From contig NC_089224.1 of the NCBI RefSeq assembly GCF_963924675.1, forward strand, positions 49,610,885 to 49,674,884: a DNA stretch of 64,000 bases, written 5' to 3'. Of the stretch, positions 22,555 to 35,100 are shown one piece after another; position 1 is the stretch's first letter, and the number at the start of each line of letters is the position of its first letter. Both the position numbers and the translations under genes were made by a program. Source of the stretch: Phocoena phocoena (taxonomy: Eukaryota; Chordata; Mammalia; Artiodactyla; Phocoenidae). Below the pieces are notes generated by a model. That model did no database searches. It worked only from the letters and a program-made list of their open reading frames with translations, and had not been told where the DNA came from.

Positions 22555-25479
22555 GTTGTATATATATGGAATGACAGAATCATGTGTACTATTATGGTAT
22601 CTTTCATGGTTTAAGGACATAAAGTATGTCATTACCTGGAAAAATACAGCCATACAAAGAAAGTCCATTCATTTCTCTGTCCTATGGTATTTAATCTCCG
22701 TGTAATACACATTTTACTCTAGTGGATTAGGGAAGTTTTTTTGTGTTAACACGTCTGTACGCTAACAGGTAAGCTTCTGGAAGTACAATATGATAGTTCA
22801 GTTTTCCTCTCGTTCAAAATGGTGATAGGAAACAAAGCATATTTGTTCATATTGGTTTTTGATAGACTAAAACATTAATTTCACTTCAGAGTACATTAAG
22901 TCTGAATAATATGAAAAAGTAGATAAATATTTTTTAAACTCAAATTCTGCCACGTGTTAAGCCATATGTTTTACCCTGTAAGTGTCCTTTGCAAAAAATA
23001 TTTTCACATAAAGGATTTATGTGTGTTCATTGGTCTTTGCAGCTTCGCTTATGTCCATAAACAGCAACTAGTCACTGACATGACATTTCTGTGTACAGGG
23101 GACAGTGATAATTAGATCTAATGAAATGTGTGTGTGTGTATGTAGGTAGAAGCATCAGTGACAAACTGATAGTCTGCAACTTCCTTATGGGAGAGGGAGA
23201 AAGCAGAATAATATAGTTCACTAAAATGTTGTTTTTGGGTGTGTGAGGGGGAAGGGTTTGACACATATGTGCATTTTCATACTGCAGTAATACGTGGTAC
23301 AATATTTTTTGTAGTTTTAGGTATATGTATGGATGGCATGGATGAATATTGAGTGTGTCATTGAATATTTCATTAATATTGTCAAATTGTTTTTCTGAAA
23401 TGCAGATATGCCAAAGTAATCTGTTAACAGCCAGCAGGTAACTGTTTGTTACTATATGTAGAATAACTTGCTGTAGATTTGCGTGAAACATTAGACAATA
23501 GTATACTGATTTGGTAAAAGTAAAAGATGCTTTTGAAAATGATCAGGTTTTTATGTTCAAATGGTACATTTCACATAGGCATGGGAGTTGTGGCTGTCAT
23601 CGTTTTCCACAGCATAACACAACTTTTAAATATTTTGGATTGTAATTAAACAGGCGATTGCATTTCTGTGATACACATGACACTCTGTTTGGCACTGTAT
23701 GTCTAACAGCTGAGGTAGAAGTTCTAACCCTAATATGAAGGAGCACAAAGTCCATTGGCAGGAGGGTATTCATTTTCTTGAAAGAATAACCATGGTCCAG
23801 GGGACTCCACCTGTCTTCGTATGTTTAGAAATCTAATTTTGTCAATACACGCTTAAAAGAGATCAGTCCTTAATGGACTCATTCAGCTGTTCACTGACTG
23901 AGGGGTGGAGATTACATACCCACATGTGCATGCCTGCACACATGCCATGTGAACATGTATACACCTACATACCTTATTAGGTGAAATACTTCCGTACGCC
24001 TATCGGCATGCTTAGCACATTCTCTCCTTTGCAGGCAAATTTAAGTAGGGAGTCAAATCATAATCCAAATGTTGCTCATTGCTTTATGAACTTGGAATTT
24101 GATTAGAGAATATTAGGGATGGAGGTGGAGGGTGTGAGGGCCTCCTCCCTCTGTAGAGAAAACCTTTCCAGTGGCATCTGTTTATAGTGCACCCTTCAGA
24201 CTCCTCACTCCTGGACTGTGCTTGGAAGAGCATTGACAAAATTGACCCCTGTTGCTTTTTTCTTCTTCCCATTCACCTTCTGACTGATAAATTCTTTTTT
24301 CTCTGGATATGTTAATATTCTCAAGCAGATATTAGGCAACTGTCCTGGGAGCTACTTGTTAAGGTGACTTTGCATCTGTTTGGTTTTTTATGGATCTAAT
24401 GCAGATGGCAGTCCCATTTCATTCATTTTAAATTTCTTGGGAGATAATTCATGCTACTACCTTACATGTAATGTGTTTTGTATATGGGTAGGTGAGAATG
24501 GTGGGAAGCCACAGAATAAGGCTGCAGTTTCCCGGAGGAAAAAAAAAAGATGTATGTTGTTGTTTTTTAAAATAATAAAGCTTAAGACCAGTTAAATACC
24601 TTTTAGAGAAAGTTTCTATTGTTTAATAATACCTTGTAGAGAAATATCATGATTTGCGATTGTCCTTATATATAGGAGGAATACACTGCAGTTGGGAAGT
24701 CAGTAAGGGGGTGTGCGTGCATGTGTGTGTGTGTTTAATCTCTGCATCTATTTTCTGTGTGATACAAAAGTTCCTCAATTACTTTGGGATTCTCTTTTCC
24801 ATTATACAGTTAGAGCCACAATTAGATTTTAAAGATTCTCAGTGTTTCACATTGTGTGATGTTCAACATCTCTTTACTATTTCATGGGTGTCAAAAAGGA
24901 CCAAAAAGTTAAATCTGTACCTTGACTTCACATTGGTTGATTCCAGTAACTTCCCAATTAGTTTTTTTTTTTTTTACTTTAGTCTTTTGTTCCCTTTAGA
25001 ACACTTTAATATCAATTAGATTTTGACTACAGAGAAGCATTTGTTAGGGGAAGAGAAGGTAGGAGGATAAGGCACTGAACACCCACTGAGCCTGAAGGAT
25101 AGATGTTGGTGGACAGGGGAGCCTCCTGTTGGCTGTGGTTTCCTTAGATCTAGTCCAGCTTTCATCCTTTTGTCCCTATTTCAGTCTGCGGTCTGTAAGT
25201 TTCAGAGCAGTTGTGGTACAGTTGTGTAGTGTGAGAATTTTATTATTTAAACGTATAGGGTTTAATGTATTCCAAATTTTAAATTTGAAAAGGTGTCAGC
25301 ACCAAAAATTAAGTGAGGGTGGTGATGGAGAGAATGGAAAAATTGCACAGGAAATGTTGAACATTGATAAAAATATAGTTAGAAAAATACATTGATAAAC
25401 AAAGGGCCAGTTAAAATGAGTGCCACGAGACTTAACGTTTATGTGACTCCCCAGCCTCCTTGCTTACCACGTTTTTCCT
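22555..25479. other. Intronic DNA, nothing firmly recognised
   Basis: Short TG-rich tracts occur at about 23127-23142 and 24709-24735. No repeat family, splice-flanked frame or CpG cluster seen. The 139-aa frame at 23072-23491 (-) is low in complexity and lacks known motifs. Confidence 0.35.
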
Positions 25480-26292
25480 CAGGATCTTTCAGGGTCTCCT
25501 CCTCTTGTGCCCCTCATCTACTGGGCAAGTCCTGTTAGATCTGTCTCCTGACTTCCACCCATTCACCATCACCCTGGTTAGAGCCCTACCACCCTTTACC
25601 TGGAATACTGCAGTAGCTTCCATTTGGCCCAGTGCTTCCATTCTTGCCTCTGTCCTGCCCACTACACCCAGAGGATTCTTTACGGAGAAATCACTTCCCT
25701 ATCACAAAACCTTCCAGTGTCTTCTTTCATCTTACCACACCTGCAGTGAAATCCGAACTCCTGCCATGACTGAAAAGGATACGTAAGATGTAATCCTTGC
25801 CCAGTGCTCCAAAATCATTTCCTACCACTGCTCACTCAGCTCCCATAATCCTGACCTTCTTGCTGTTCACTGAATATGCCAAATTCCTACCTTCCTTAGG
25901 CCTTTGTACACAGTTTTCCTCTGCCTGGAATGCTCTTCTTCCAGATTTTTGCATGGCTTGCTCCCTTATTTCATTCATGTCTCCTTGAAAATGTTATCCT
26001 TTTCAAGAGAACTTACTGACAGCTTTTGTCTCCCAGCTGTCTCTCCACCCTGTATGATTCTCTGACCTCTATCCCTGCTTCTTTTCTTCATAGCATTTAT
26101 CACCACTAGAAAAGATACTGAATTTGTTTACTTATATGTAGTTTACTATTTGTCGTCCACCTTCCTGCCAGGATGCCAGACTTCATAAGAACAGGGACTT
26201 TTGCCTGTCTTGTTAATTTCTGAATTTCCGCTGCCTGTAGCAGTGCCTGGTATGGGAAACACTCAGCAGCTGTTTATTGAGTGAATGAATAT
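25480..26292 (+). repeat. L2 (LINE2), long sense copy with part of the ORF
   Basis: About 800 bp in consensus order: 'tggaatactgcagtagcttc' (ORF), 'aaaaccttccagtgtcttc', 'gtgaaatccgaactcctgcc', 'cttaggcctttgtacacag', 'ctgcctggaatgctcttctt', 'agcatttatcaccactag', 'agaacagggacttttgcctg', 'gtagcagtgcctgg' and the tail 'gtttattgagtgaatgaata'. The reading frame is broken throughout, so the frames at 25460-25786 and 25797-25988 are decayed L2 and not genes. Confidence 0.9.
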
Positions 26293-27077
26293 ACTTGCAT
26301 ATGATTTTCCTTGTAATCATTAACAGATTTTTTCATCAGTTTTTATCAGATCTTAGTTATTACTTCGAGGGTTATTTATGGTATTTGCTGTTGCAATTAT
26401 CTGAGCTGCTTATTGGAGCAGTGGTTTCCAGAGTAGATGTAAACACCCCAAGAAGTATGCAAAAGTCATCCTATAAGATCTGGGGAAAATGAAATTCGAT
26501 TTATCTCATTCTCCTATTTTTATATTTGTGTTTTGTAGTGTGCATGGTATCTTGTAGTACATGTATAAGAGATACATTGTGCAATCCAATTTGACACTAT
26601 GGATTGAGCATGATCTGGACCAGGATGGTTAACTTTGTTTAAAGCAAAATATATCTCCATAATCAGGCTTTTCACAGATTTGAGTAATAAGGTGGTGATA
26701 CCACTCGTGAGAATGTGTAAAGTCTTTCCATTATTCAGAAAATTGTACAGATCTAAAATTGGGTTGGGAGTGAGATATTATACATGTAATTCAGGACACA
26801 TGTGTGTACTGATAGATATTCCTTAATATTCAACTTCTGGTAGAATTTTCAGGTATCTTGAGTTAAATTGCTCCTGTAATGGGGCCCTTTGTACCTGCAG
26901 TAACCCATATGAGGAGGTATGTTGAGCCATTTTAAGTGATGATTCGAGTTTGCTTGCTACCTGATTGGTCTGTTTGGGGTGATCTGTGTTTTTGGTTAAT
27001 TTTTGAATAATTCTTTTAGGTCATTTTTAGTAATTTAGGCCTTTTAATGAAGCTTAACTGGTTACTTTGGTGACTTC
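26293..27077. other. Intronic DNA, nothing recognised
   Basis: No repeat or exon recognised. Confidence 0.35.
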
Positions 27078-27150
27078 AGTTTTTTTTTAAACAGCTTTAT
27101 TGAGATATAATTCACATGCCATACAATTCACCATTTTAAGTTTTACAGTT
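27078..27150 (-). mobile_element. L1 3' UTR fragment, antisense
   Basis: 'cagctttattgagatataat' and 'catacaattcaccatttta' match antisense L1 3' UTR. Only about 70 bp survives. Confidence 0.7.
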
Positions 27151-30100
27151 CCATTTTGTAATTACAATATATGCAATTTTGAAGACACTATGGCGAAATA
27201 AATAAATGATAAATTTAGAATTCGGAAGGACACCTAGTTAGGTATTCATTTTAGTACCTTCTCAAGTTAAAGGAAGTTTTATAACATTTGAAGAACTTGT
27301 TAATAAAAATTTGATAAGATTCATAAACTTGAGTGAAACATTAAAGTAATTAATATACTAATAAATGTGCTAAGGAAACTTGAAAACCAAAAATAAGTAG
27401 ATACAAATAAATATTATTCTGTATAAAATAGTCAGCCTAGAAGGTCATACACTGATGTTAGCTTAAAATGTTTTGGAGCTCATCATTTGGCATTGGGTTT
27501 GGACAGCCTGTATCTAATTCTTCTAATTACCTTCAGTGCCAGCAAATTTTCTGTGACAAAAGTTTTGGTTTTCTGAATTGTCTAGAAGTTAAGCCTGATG
27601 AACATGGTGGGTGATAAAGCCAAATAATTCTATTTTTGGTAAGAAGAAAATTGGCACAGTTGATTTTTCTCATATAACTTATGAATTGACTCTGGAAATA
27701 GTCACAAAGGAAAAATTCCAGAAACGTTTTGAACAATAGTAGTGTTGTTGGAATGAGCACAGTCTCCTGAGGTGACAACTGAGACATATTGACTATTTTT
27801 CCCCACCAATAATGGAACTTCCTATTAATATCCATAGAAACTCAGAGAACCGGTGGGAGATTTTTTTGCATATATAGATTCATACATGCATGCTTACAAA
27901 CATTTTTCTAACCATCAAATTGTGTTAATATTTTGTGGTCTTATGCAACTGGGCTGCACGTGGCAAGTACCCGATAGATCATACTTCAGTGTAGATCTTG
28001 TGAAATCTGAGTAAAAGTATTATAGGTTGTGGCCTGAGGAGGCCTCTGAAGGCAGAGACGATCAAGGAAAATTTTACCTAAGATGTGAGACTGTGTAAGT
28101 GCTCCATGATATTAAATGGTTTTATGTAGCGCTCTTTGGCTAGAAATTAGAACGATTGTCACATAGCTTATATTGTATACTTAGTTTCAGTAAATCTGCA
28201 TATGTGGGGCATAAATAAATCCTCAGGACATGAGAAATGAGAAAGCAAGTGAAGTACAAATTTGTGCACATAAACTGTTTCTGAGGCAGTCTTGTCTATA
28301 CTGACAGACGACAGAAGTCAAAGGAAAGAGTAGTTGCTAAAGGGGAGTATGATTTTATTTTGTTTTTTATGCTTTAATATTTGTTTTTGAATTCCTGTAA
28401 GTTGTAGTTTCAGGTGACACTTATCAATCAGTTTATGATTACTTTCTGGTTCTCAGCTGAGAAATGCACTAGTTATACCTTCTCGGAAAATGCTGTATTG
28501 TAAACTTTCTTCCAGTTCATCTTCCAACCTCTTCTCCACAGCACAAAATGCTAATTTTGTGTGGAATCTGTAGATCTTGGCATAATTTTATCGTTAAAAA
28601 TATTAAAATCAAAAAAATATATATTAAAATCAGTTTTGAAAAATAAGTTTATTTTGCGAAGTCACACCCACACCCTATTTTGAAGTTTGTAGAAGGTTTT
28701 TAAGAATGAGAATTCAAGAAATAAAAAGGAATGAAATAAGTTTGACTCCAGAAAAACTAACTTTAGATGTTTCTGGATTCCCCCAGAGTTCTCTGAAACT
28801 ATGGAACTTTCTGATTTGAAAGAAAGTTAAGACCAATTGGTATTAGAAGTAAACAGCTGTAAACTGTTGGGTGTTTTCTTTTAGCTAAACCCAAAGTGCA
28901 CTTATACATACGTAGTTTACTAAAGCTTTTTACATAGCTCTGAAGGTAGAGAGGGCGCTTAGCAGGCCCTGTTATAAGGTGGAAAGCTCTGCTCGACCAA
29001 AACATGAGTGCATCATTAATACTATCTTTGTAGGAAACACATGGGCTGTCTTCATGGACCATTTGGCCCATGAGATGGGATTTGTCATAATTCATTGTCA
29101 CGTATGATGACTCCTGTGGGAGTGTAAGGTCTAGCTGGATGGGTTCTCCATGTTTTATCTTGTTCCAGGGTGGCTTATTATACTCGAGAATGCACTTAAT
29201 TAAAAGCTCTGTGTTTTCCTACACCCATTCACAATACCTACACCTGACTTTGTCCATGGAATTTCATATGGAGATTGAGGGCCGTCATGACCCAGAAGAT
29301 GGAAGCTGTCAGGCTTGAAATCTACTTCCATTTTTTGGTGTCATCTCTTTACCATGAGATATTGGACCTTTCTAGGTTTTTTGGATTGGTATTCTCAGGA
29401 AAAGAAATTTATATTTGATAAGAAACGAAATAAAAGAACCATTTATTATATATTGGATATTTCTCAGAATATCATGAGATTGAGTTTTGTTGTGTTTTTA
29501 TAAACTACTGCATCATAAATTTCTTTTTAATAAAATCTTTGACTGAATCCAGGCCTAAACCAAGACCCTTTCTTAGAAAAGGGAAGTTTTGGAATATTTC
29601 ATGTTATAATTCTTTGAGATCAAGCACAGTAGGATCTTACAGAATTTCAGTTTTTTATGTACGTATGTAATCTGTTCCTTTCTTAAATTCGCCCCTCGTT
29701 AGAGTGCAGTCATACTTTATTATAATCAACTGTTGATACAGCTCTCACATGCTGCTCTGTAGGTTCTTAGGTATATAATTATGAAATTTTCATCTTTCTA
29801 TCTTTATCAAGGAATAAGTGATCCTAAGTGATCATAATTTAGTAATGTACTTATTTAGTAGTTTCATGTTTTAATTTTTAAAGCTCTGCTGAAAGATTCT
29901 GGTTTGCGGCTGTCTTCGGCAGTATATCTTGGACAGACTTTTAATGGTCAAAGTTAAATTGTACTGCCTTGTATATTCCATTTTTAGAAATTAGTGTTTC
30001 ATCCCTGATTGAGAAATCTAAGACTAGGACCGTCAAACTTTTCTAAATGTGTTTAGCCAACATGCAGCCTTCTTTGAAAGGTGATTCTTTTTCACGAAAT

Positions 30101-32266
30101 GAATTTTATAAAGTCAGCTTCCTTAATTTGTAATGTAGGCGCAATGGAAGCCGCAGGGTGTTTTTTTTTTCCCTGAGAAATCTTTAAAGAGATGTTTAAA
30201 CAAATCAAAATATGCTTATAACTTTAAAGAAATAATTTGGTGTGGCAAGTTTTAAATTAAAAAAAAAAAAGACATATACATACATGCACACACACACACT
30301 GCATAACCTCTCTTTGAGTCTTTGGTTTAAGTCCTCTGTCATATAATGCCAAAAACTTTGTTCTGAGCTGCGTGTGTGTTGAAACATGTATGCCTGTTCT
30401 AGTGTCATAACTAATTATATCTCTCGTATGCTTACTTCTAGTAATTGGAAAGTAGACCTACCACAGCAGAGGATTTTAGTTTTATCTTGAGGACCTGCTA
30501 TAGAAATCAAGTTTTCGACCATGCAGTAACTTGACATTGTAAACTGATATTACTGTTTTAAATATATCATCCACTTTGTGTTTTGCAGAAATAGTCTACT
30601 GTAAGGGAAGAAAAAATTCCAGTGGTTCTTAAAAACACATCTGTCTTTAACAGTAATGATAAACACTAATACTGACTCACTTTGCAGTTTTGACTGCGAT
30701 AGTTCATTTACAAATTGGAAATTGACAGTCTAGTGTTGTGATAACAAAATTTATTGGATTTCTCTTTCCCAGAGTTTGTCAGAAGGTTGTAGCTACTGGC
30801 AAACCTGTTGGTGCTTTGGTCACTTAATCTTCACGGATGGGTCTAAAATAATTCGGGGCTCATTCTATGAAAATGCATTGAGTAGAATTTTCACTGACTA
30901 GTTTAGAAATCCTGTCCTGGACATGCTTGTGACTGGGGCAGCAAACAGTGTGTAATATGCACCAGCACGTATGAAAATATGTGGTCCTTGTCCCTGCCTG
31001 CTGCAAGAGGACTTTACCCGGCTTCAGGCTCTGAGCTGCAGTCTTGTCGCAATTAAAGTCTTAGGGCTGGGAGCAGTTAATGCTGGTGATAGATTGTGGT
31101 ATTTAGCGTTGTGCTGTGTTCCCTGGTGAGCTAGTTCTGTAGACTTACAGGATTCTAGTCAGAACTTGGGAAAGACTCTACCAAAGAATTTGTGGTGATT
31201 AAATACTTTTGAAAGCAAGAAATACAATGACTTATTATTAACAGGCAGACCTATTGGGCTCTGCTTTAAGAAATAGTGAGAAGATGATGCAGTTCTGTGA
31301 TTGATAACTGTTTAAAATTTCACACGGAAAATGCTAGATTTTCTTTTCTCATTAAGTTAAAGTATTCCTAGCTTTGAAGTTTCTTTCCTTTCATTCTTTC
31401 ATTACAGTTGAAAATAAAACTCTGCAGTTCTGTATTTCAAAGTTAACTCTGTCTTCTGTATTTTATACTAAATCAGTTTTTATAAATTCTGCGTTGTTTC
31501 TGTCCTCTGGTAACTTAAGTATGCAGAGGCATTGAACTTGAACGTTTTGTGCTCTGACATGTGGGGTTTGGATTCTTGGTATAACTCTTCTGTTTTGAAA
31601 ACTGAACTCCCAGTGGTTTCTTTCTAATCAGTATATCATGACCTGTTACATTAAAAAGTAAGATGGTCTAAGCCATGTAACTTTTGAAGACTGTGACTGT
31701 AAAAAGCATGCATGAAATAATGAAAGTCTTTCCATTTTTTAAATGTTCATTTCTCTTAGAGTTTTTGTGGTGTCAATCAAATGAATGCCAGTGTTTGGTT
31801 TTAAGAATAACTGAAGGTGGAAATCTGAATTTGCAGCTGGTGGGCCCCGTAAGAGAGAGAGGGTTATCTCCAAACGTGGGGCATCCTGGCTGTGCGTGAC
31901 AGCCTTGGCATCCAGCCTGACTGATGGAAGCAGCTTCCCACTCATCAGTTGGCTGTGAAACACTGAGACGGGGAAGATGTTACAGCTTGTCTGGGTCCTG
32001 GACCTGGGGGTGCTGCCACCTCCACGGGGTGTTTGGAAATCTTGGGAGATGGTTTTGTTTGTTACAAATGAGTGGAATTGGAGTGCCTCCTGCTATGTAG
32101 TGGGCCAAGGACACCTCATTGTCCCAGCCGCAGAAGAATTTATCCTCGGTGATGACTTGTTCTGCCCAAAATGTCAGTGCCTCTGCTGGGAATCACTGGA
32201 TAGTTATTGATATGAAAAAAAATAAAAATATTGGTAAAAATGATTCGCTTTCCCCCTAGAATTGCC
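27151..32266. other. About 5 kb of intronic DNA without recognisable elements
   Basis: AT-rich single-copy sequence. Small features are a poly-A run and short CA tract at about 30259-30300 and an A/T run at about 28611-28625. None of the frames has protein features. The near-absence of repeats over 5 kb is notable for mammalian intron DNA, though old repeats decayed beyond visual recognition may be present. Confidence 0.35.
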
Positions 32267-32280
32267 ACCTGACTTTTTTT

Positions 32281-32403
32281 TTTTTTTTTTTTTTTGGTTG
32301 CGCTGTGCGGCTTAAGGGATTTTAGTTCCCTAACCAGGGATTGAACCCAGGCCCTGGCAGTGGAAGTGCTGAGTCCTAACTACTGGACCGCCAGGGAATT
32401 CCG
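32281..32403 (-). mobile_element. Short tRNA-derived SINE, Bov-tA/CHR-1-like monomer
   Basis: Read on the - strand it begins 'ggaattccctggcggtccag', followed by a 'tagttaggactcagcac' block and 'gttcaatccctggttaggg', then an A-tail (T22 on +). TSD 'acctgacttttttt' at 32267-32280 and 32404-32417. It is distinct from the CHR copies at 20.8, 22.3, 33.5, 40.2 and 48-49 kb, and shorter. Confidence 0.85.
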
Positions 32404-32470
32404 ACCTGACTTTTTTTTAAAGGAATGTTTCCCTCCCCTCCCTTTCTTTCCCCTTTCCTTCCCTTTAGTA

Positions 32471-32627
32471 TAGTTGACCCTTGAACAACACAGGTTCGAA
32501 CTGCCTGGATTCACTTATACACCGGTTTTTTTCAGTGTATATGGAGGGCCAACTATAAGTTATTCTTGGGTTTTTGATGGTGTGGAGGGTTGGTGCCCCT
32601 AACCCCCATGTTGTTCAAGGGTCAGCT
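32471..32627 (+). mobile_element. Tigger/pogo-like MITE with terminal inverted repeats
   Basis: The left end 'tagttgacccttgaacaac' pairs with the right end 'gttgttcaagggtcagct' as inverted repeats. The insertion abuts a TA dinucleotide at 32469-32470. The body ('cacttatacaccggtttttt', 'ggtgcccctaacccccatg') matches a well-known mammalian non-autonomous element with this end sequence, internally deleted. I am sure of the type but not of the exact name. The strand is nominal. Confidence 0.8.
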
Positions 32628-33434
32628 TTCTATACTTGATTACAGCTTAACAAATGGAACCCCAAATTCCACTTCTTAATGTTCTTGAGTAACTTGATTT
32701 CTAAAGGTATATGGATATTTTATACGCTTGGCATACTAAAGATATTTAGTTGTGAGCTCCCAAGTCAAACCCAGATAGACCTGTTTATGCAAATACCCAT
32801 TGTATTGTGTGTCAGTGTCTGGCAGATGAGCACATTATATAAGTGTGTTGAAACTCATGTCTCTAATTTTTTTTTGTAATTAAAGAAAATAATTATCTTT
32901 GTGTGAAATTGCTATAGAATTAAAGAATTTTTAAGTCAACAGAAAAACATTAAATAAAACCAGAATTTGATAAAAACAAATATTTTCACATATTCATTAC
33001 TTTCTCATGTCAGTACCAGTTTTGAAATTTTGACTGGAAATTTCAACTTAAGGCCTTGTTTTTGAGCAATATTCAGTCTGGAATCACTATTTAATATACA
33101 GCATAATACAGAAACATTCTCTTCTCCTTCCACACACATTCACAGTCATGTGGCAACCTTAAAGTAGCTCAGAAACATTTAATAAAACCCACTTAGTTGG
33201 TAGTAGTTTTCATTTATGAAAAAGCAGTTTCGGTGTGTGTGTTTTAGTGTGCGGCTTTAGAATGGCCGTAAGTAACGTCTCAACACAATCCAAGGATAAT
33301 AAATCGGCTCTTTTTTGGGCTTCTAACAAGAGTTTTGGCTTTGGTGTTGGAATGACCTGCATTTGAATACCGATACCTCTCCTTACTAAAGTAGAATCTT
33401 GTTGTACAAATTCCTTTACCTATTTATTTATTTC
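32628..33434. other. Intronic DNA, nothing recognised
   Basis: No element recognised. The 66-aa frame at 32679-32879 has no features. Confidence 0.35.
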
Positions 33435-34125
33435 TAATTGTGGTAAAAAAACCCAAAACAACCACATAATCTAAAATTTATCCTCTCGTACATTTTTTTT
33501 TTTTTTTTTTGTGGTACGCGGGCCTCTCACTGTTGTGGCCTCTCCCGTTGCGGAGCACAGGCTCCGGACGCGCAGGCTCAGCGGCCATGGCTCACGGGCC
33601 CAGCCGCTCCGCGCATGTGGGATCTTCCTGGACCGGGGCACGAACCCGCGTCCCCTGCATCGGCAGGCGGACTCTCAACCACTGTGCCACCAGGGAAGCC
33701 CTCTCATCCATTTTTAAGCGTAAGTTCAGTAGCATTAACTATATTCATATTTTTGTGCCTTTTTAAAAAAACTTTATTTTGAAATAATTTCAGGCTTGCA
33801 GAAAAGTTGGAAAAATAGTATAATGAATTCCTATATAACCCTTCACCTGGATTTCTGAAATGTTAACCTTTACCATGACTATGTAATTTAAAAAACTGAG
33901 ATATAATTTACATACTATACAATTCACCATTTAAAAAATTTTAAAAAGGGTACAATCAGTGGTTTTTAGTATATTCACAAGGTTGTACAACCATTGCCAC
34001 TATTTGCTTCTAGAATGTTTTCATCATTTGAAAAGCAAACTATACCCCAAAGTAGTAACTCTCCATTCACCCCTCCACCTAGCCCTTGGCATCCTTTACT
34101 TTTTGACCTACTGTGCTCTCTCCTA
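33435..34125 (-). mobile_element. L1 3' UTR fragments, antisense, carrying a SINE
   Basis: 'taattgtggtaaaaaaaccc' and 'ataatctaaaatttatcctc', then (after the SINE) 'ttttaagcgtaagttcagta' followed by 'gcattaactatattcatatt', are antisense L1 3' UTR. From about 33765 a second antisense 3' UTR segment follows ('tttgaaataatttcaggctt', 'acatactatacaattcacca', 'cacaaggttgtacaaccatt'). It is either two insertions or one rearranged copy. Confidence 0.75.
33498..33700 (-). mobile_element. CHR SINE (young) within L1
   Basis: Full antisense copy beginning 'gggcttccctggtggcacag' on the - strand. Imperfect TSD 'ctctcgtacattttt' at 33483-33497 and 'ctctcatccattttt' at about 33701-33715. It retains most of the family's CpGs. 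Confidence 0.95.
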
Positions 34126-34849
34126 TGAAATACAATAGTATTGCTACCTGGAGTATTTTGAGATAACATATGTGAAAATGCCTCACATGGTGTCTGTCAA
34201 AGGCAAGTGCCAAATGCTCATTCCTTTCTTTTCATTTATCATCTGAACAGAAAGTATCATACTTAAACCTACATGAATTATTTTGGAAACCGTGATGCCA
34301 GTGAGAAGAATGGTTTCTCTTCTAAGAGAAAACTGAATTTTCTTACTAGTTCAGCAGTCAAAAACATAATGGAGGCAGTTACATTAAAATAGCTAATGTA
34401 AGGTAAAACATCTTCTGAAACTCCAAAAAATATGTCCATAAAATAGTGTTTTGCAGACATAGGCTAGGGAAAAATCTTTTGCAGTGGTTGCCCATCGTGC
34501 ATGCCAACTTTTTCATTGATTAATCTTTTGCTTTTAAGTTTTATCTTTTTTGACACGTTTTATGTGTCCATTGTTTAAACATTTTCAAACTTTGTATGAT
34601 TGACTTCATAACAAGGCATGTAACTACCACAGTGTGGTAGAACCAGTCAAAGATCGTAAGGGTTGCACTTTTATCTTAAATGACAGACAGGTACACTTCA
34701 TGACCTGATTAGCCTTTGGTGATACGATGGTTTGATTGTGGATGCAGTTTAGCTCAGATACCTGCATTTTCAGGAATGATCGGTTACTTATGGTTCTGAT
34801 TGCCTTATCTACAAATGTTGCAAATGTTCTAAATATTTATAGTGTAGTA
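34126..34849. other. Intronic DNA, nothing recognised
   Basis: No element recognised. Confidence 0.3.
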
Positions 34850-35100
34850 GGAAGCAGTATAGGGTAGCATAGGGATAGAAAGCATATGAGTCAGAAAGGC
34901 CTGAGTTTGAATCCCAACTGTGTTATGGGAAGTTTGACAATGGACAGAATTTCTTGAAGTGTCAGTTTCCTCATTTGTTAACTTGGAGGGTAATAACCTT
35001 CTTTGTATCAGGTCGGAGCAAGGATTAAAGTAGAAATAGTGTGGGTAAGGATCTGCTCAGGGCCTGATATACCATAAAAACTCGTTAAAATGGTAGATGT
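34850..35100 (+). repeat. MIR SINE, near full length
   Basis: The tRNA-like head 'gcagtatagggtagcatagg', B-box region 'gagtttgaatcccaactgtg', core 'gtcagtttcctcatttgtta' and the tail 'ctcgttaaaatggtagatgt' are all recognisable. Confidence 0.85.

Noticed and set aside
23111..24735. TG-rich tracts as a microsatellite locus of note
   Set aside because: They are only 8-13 dinucleotide units, interrupted, and ordinary for mammalian DNA.
25460..25988. 108-aa and 63-aa frames
   Set aside because: They lie within a decayed sense L2 and contain no intact L2 protein motif.
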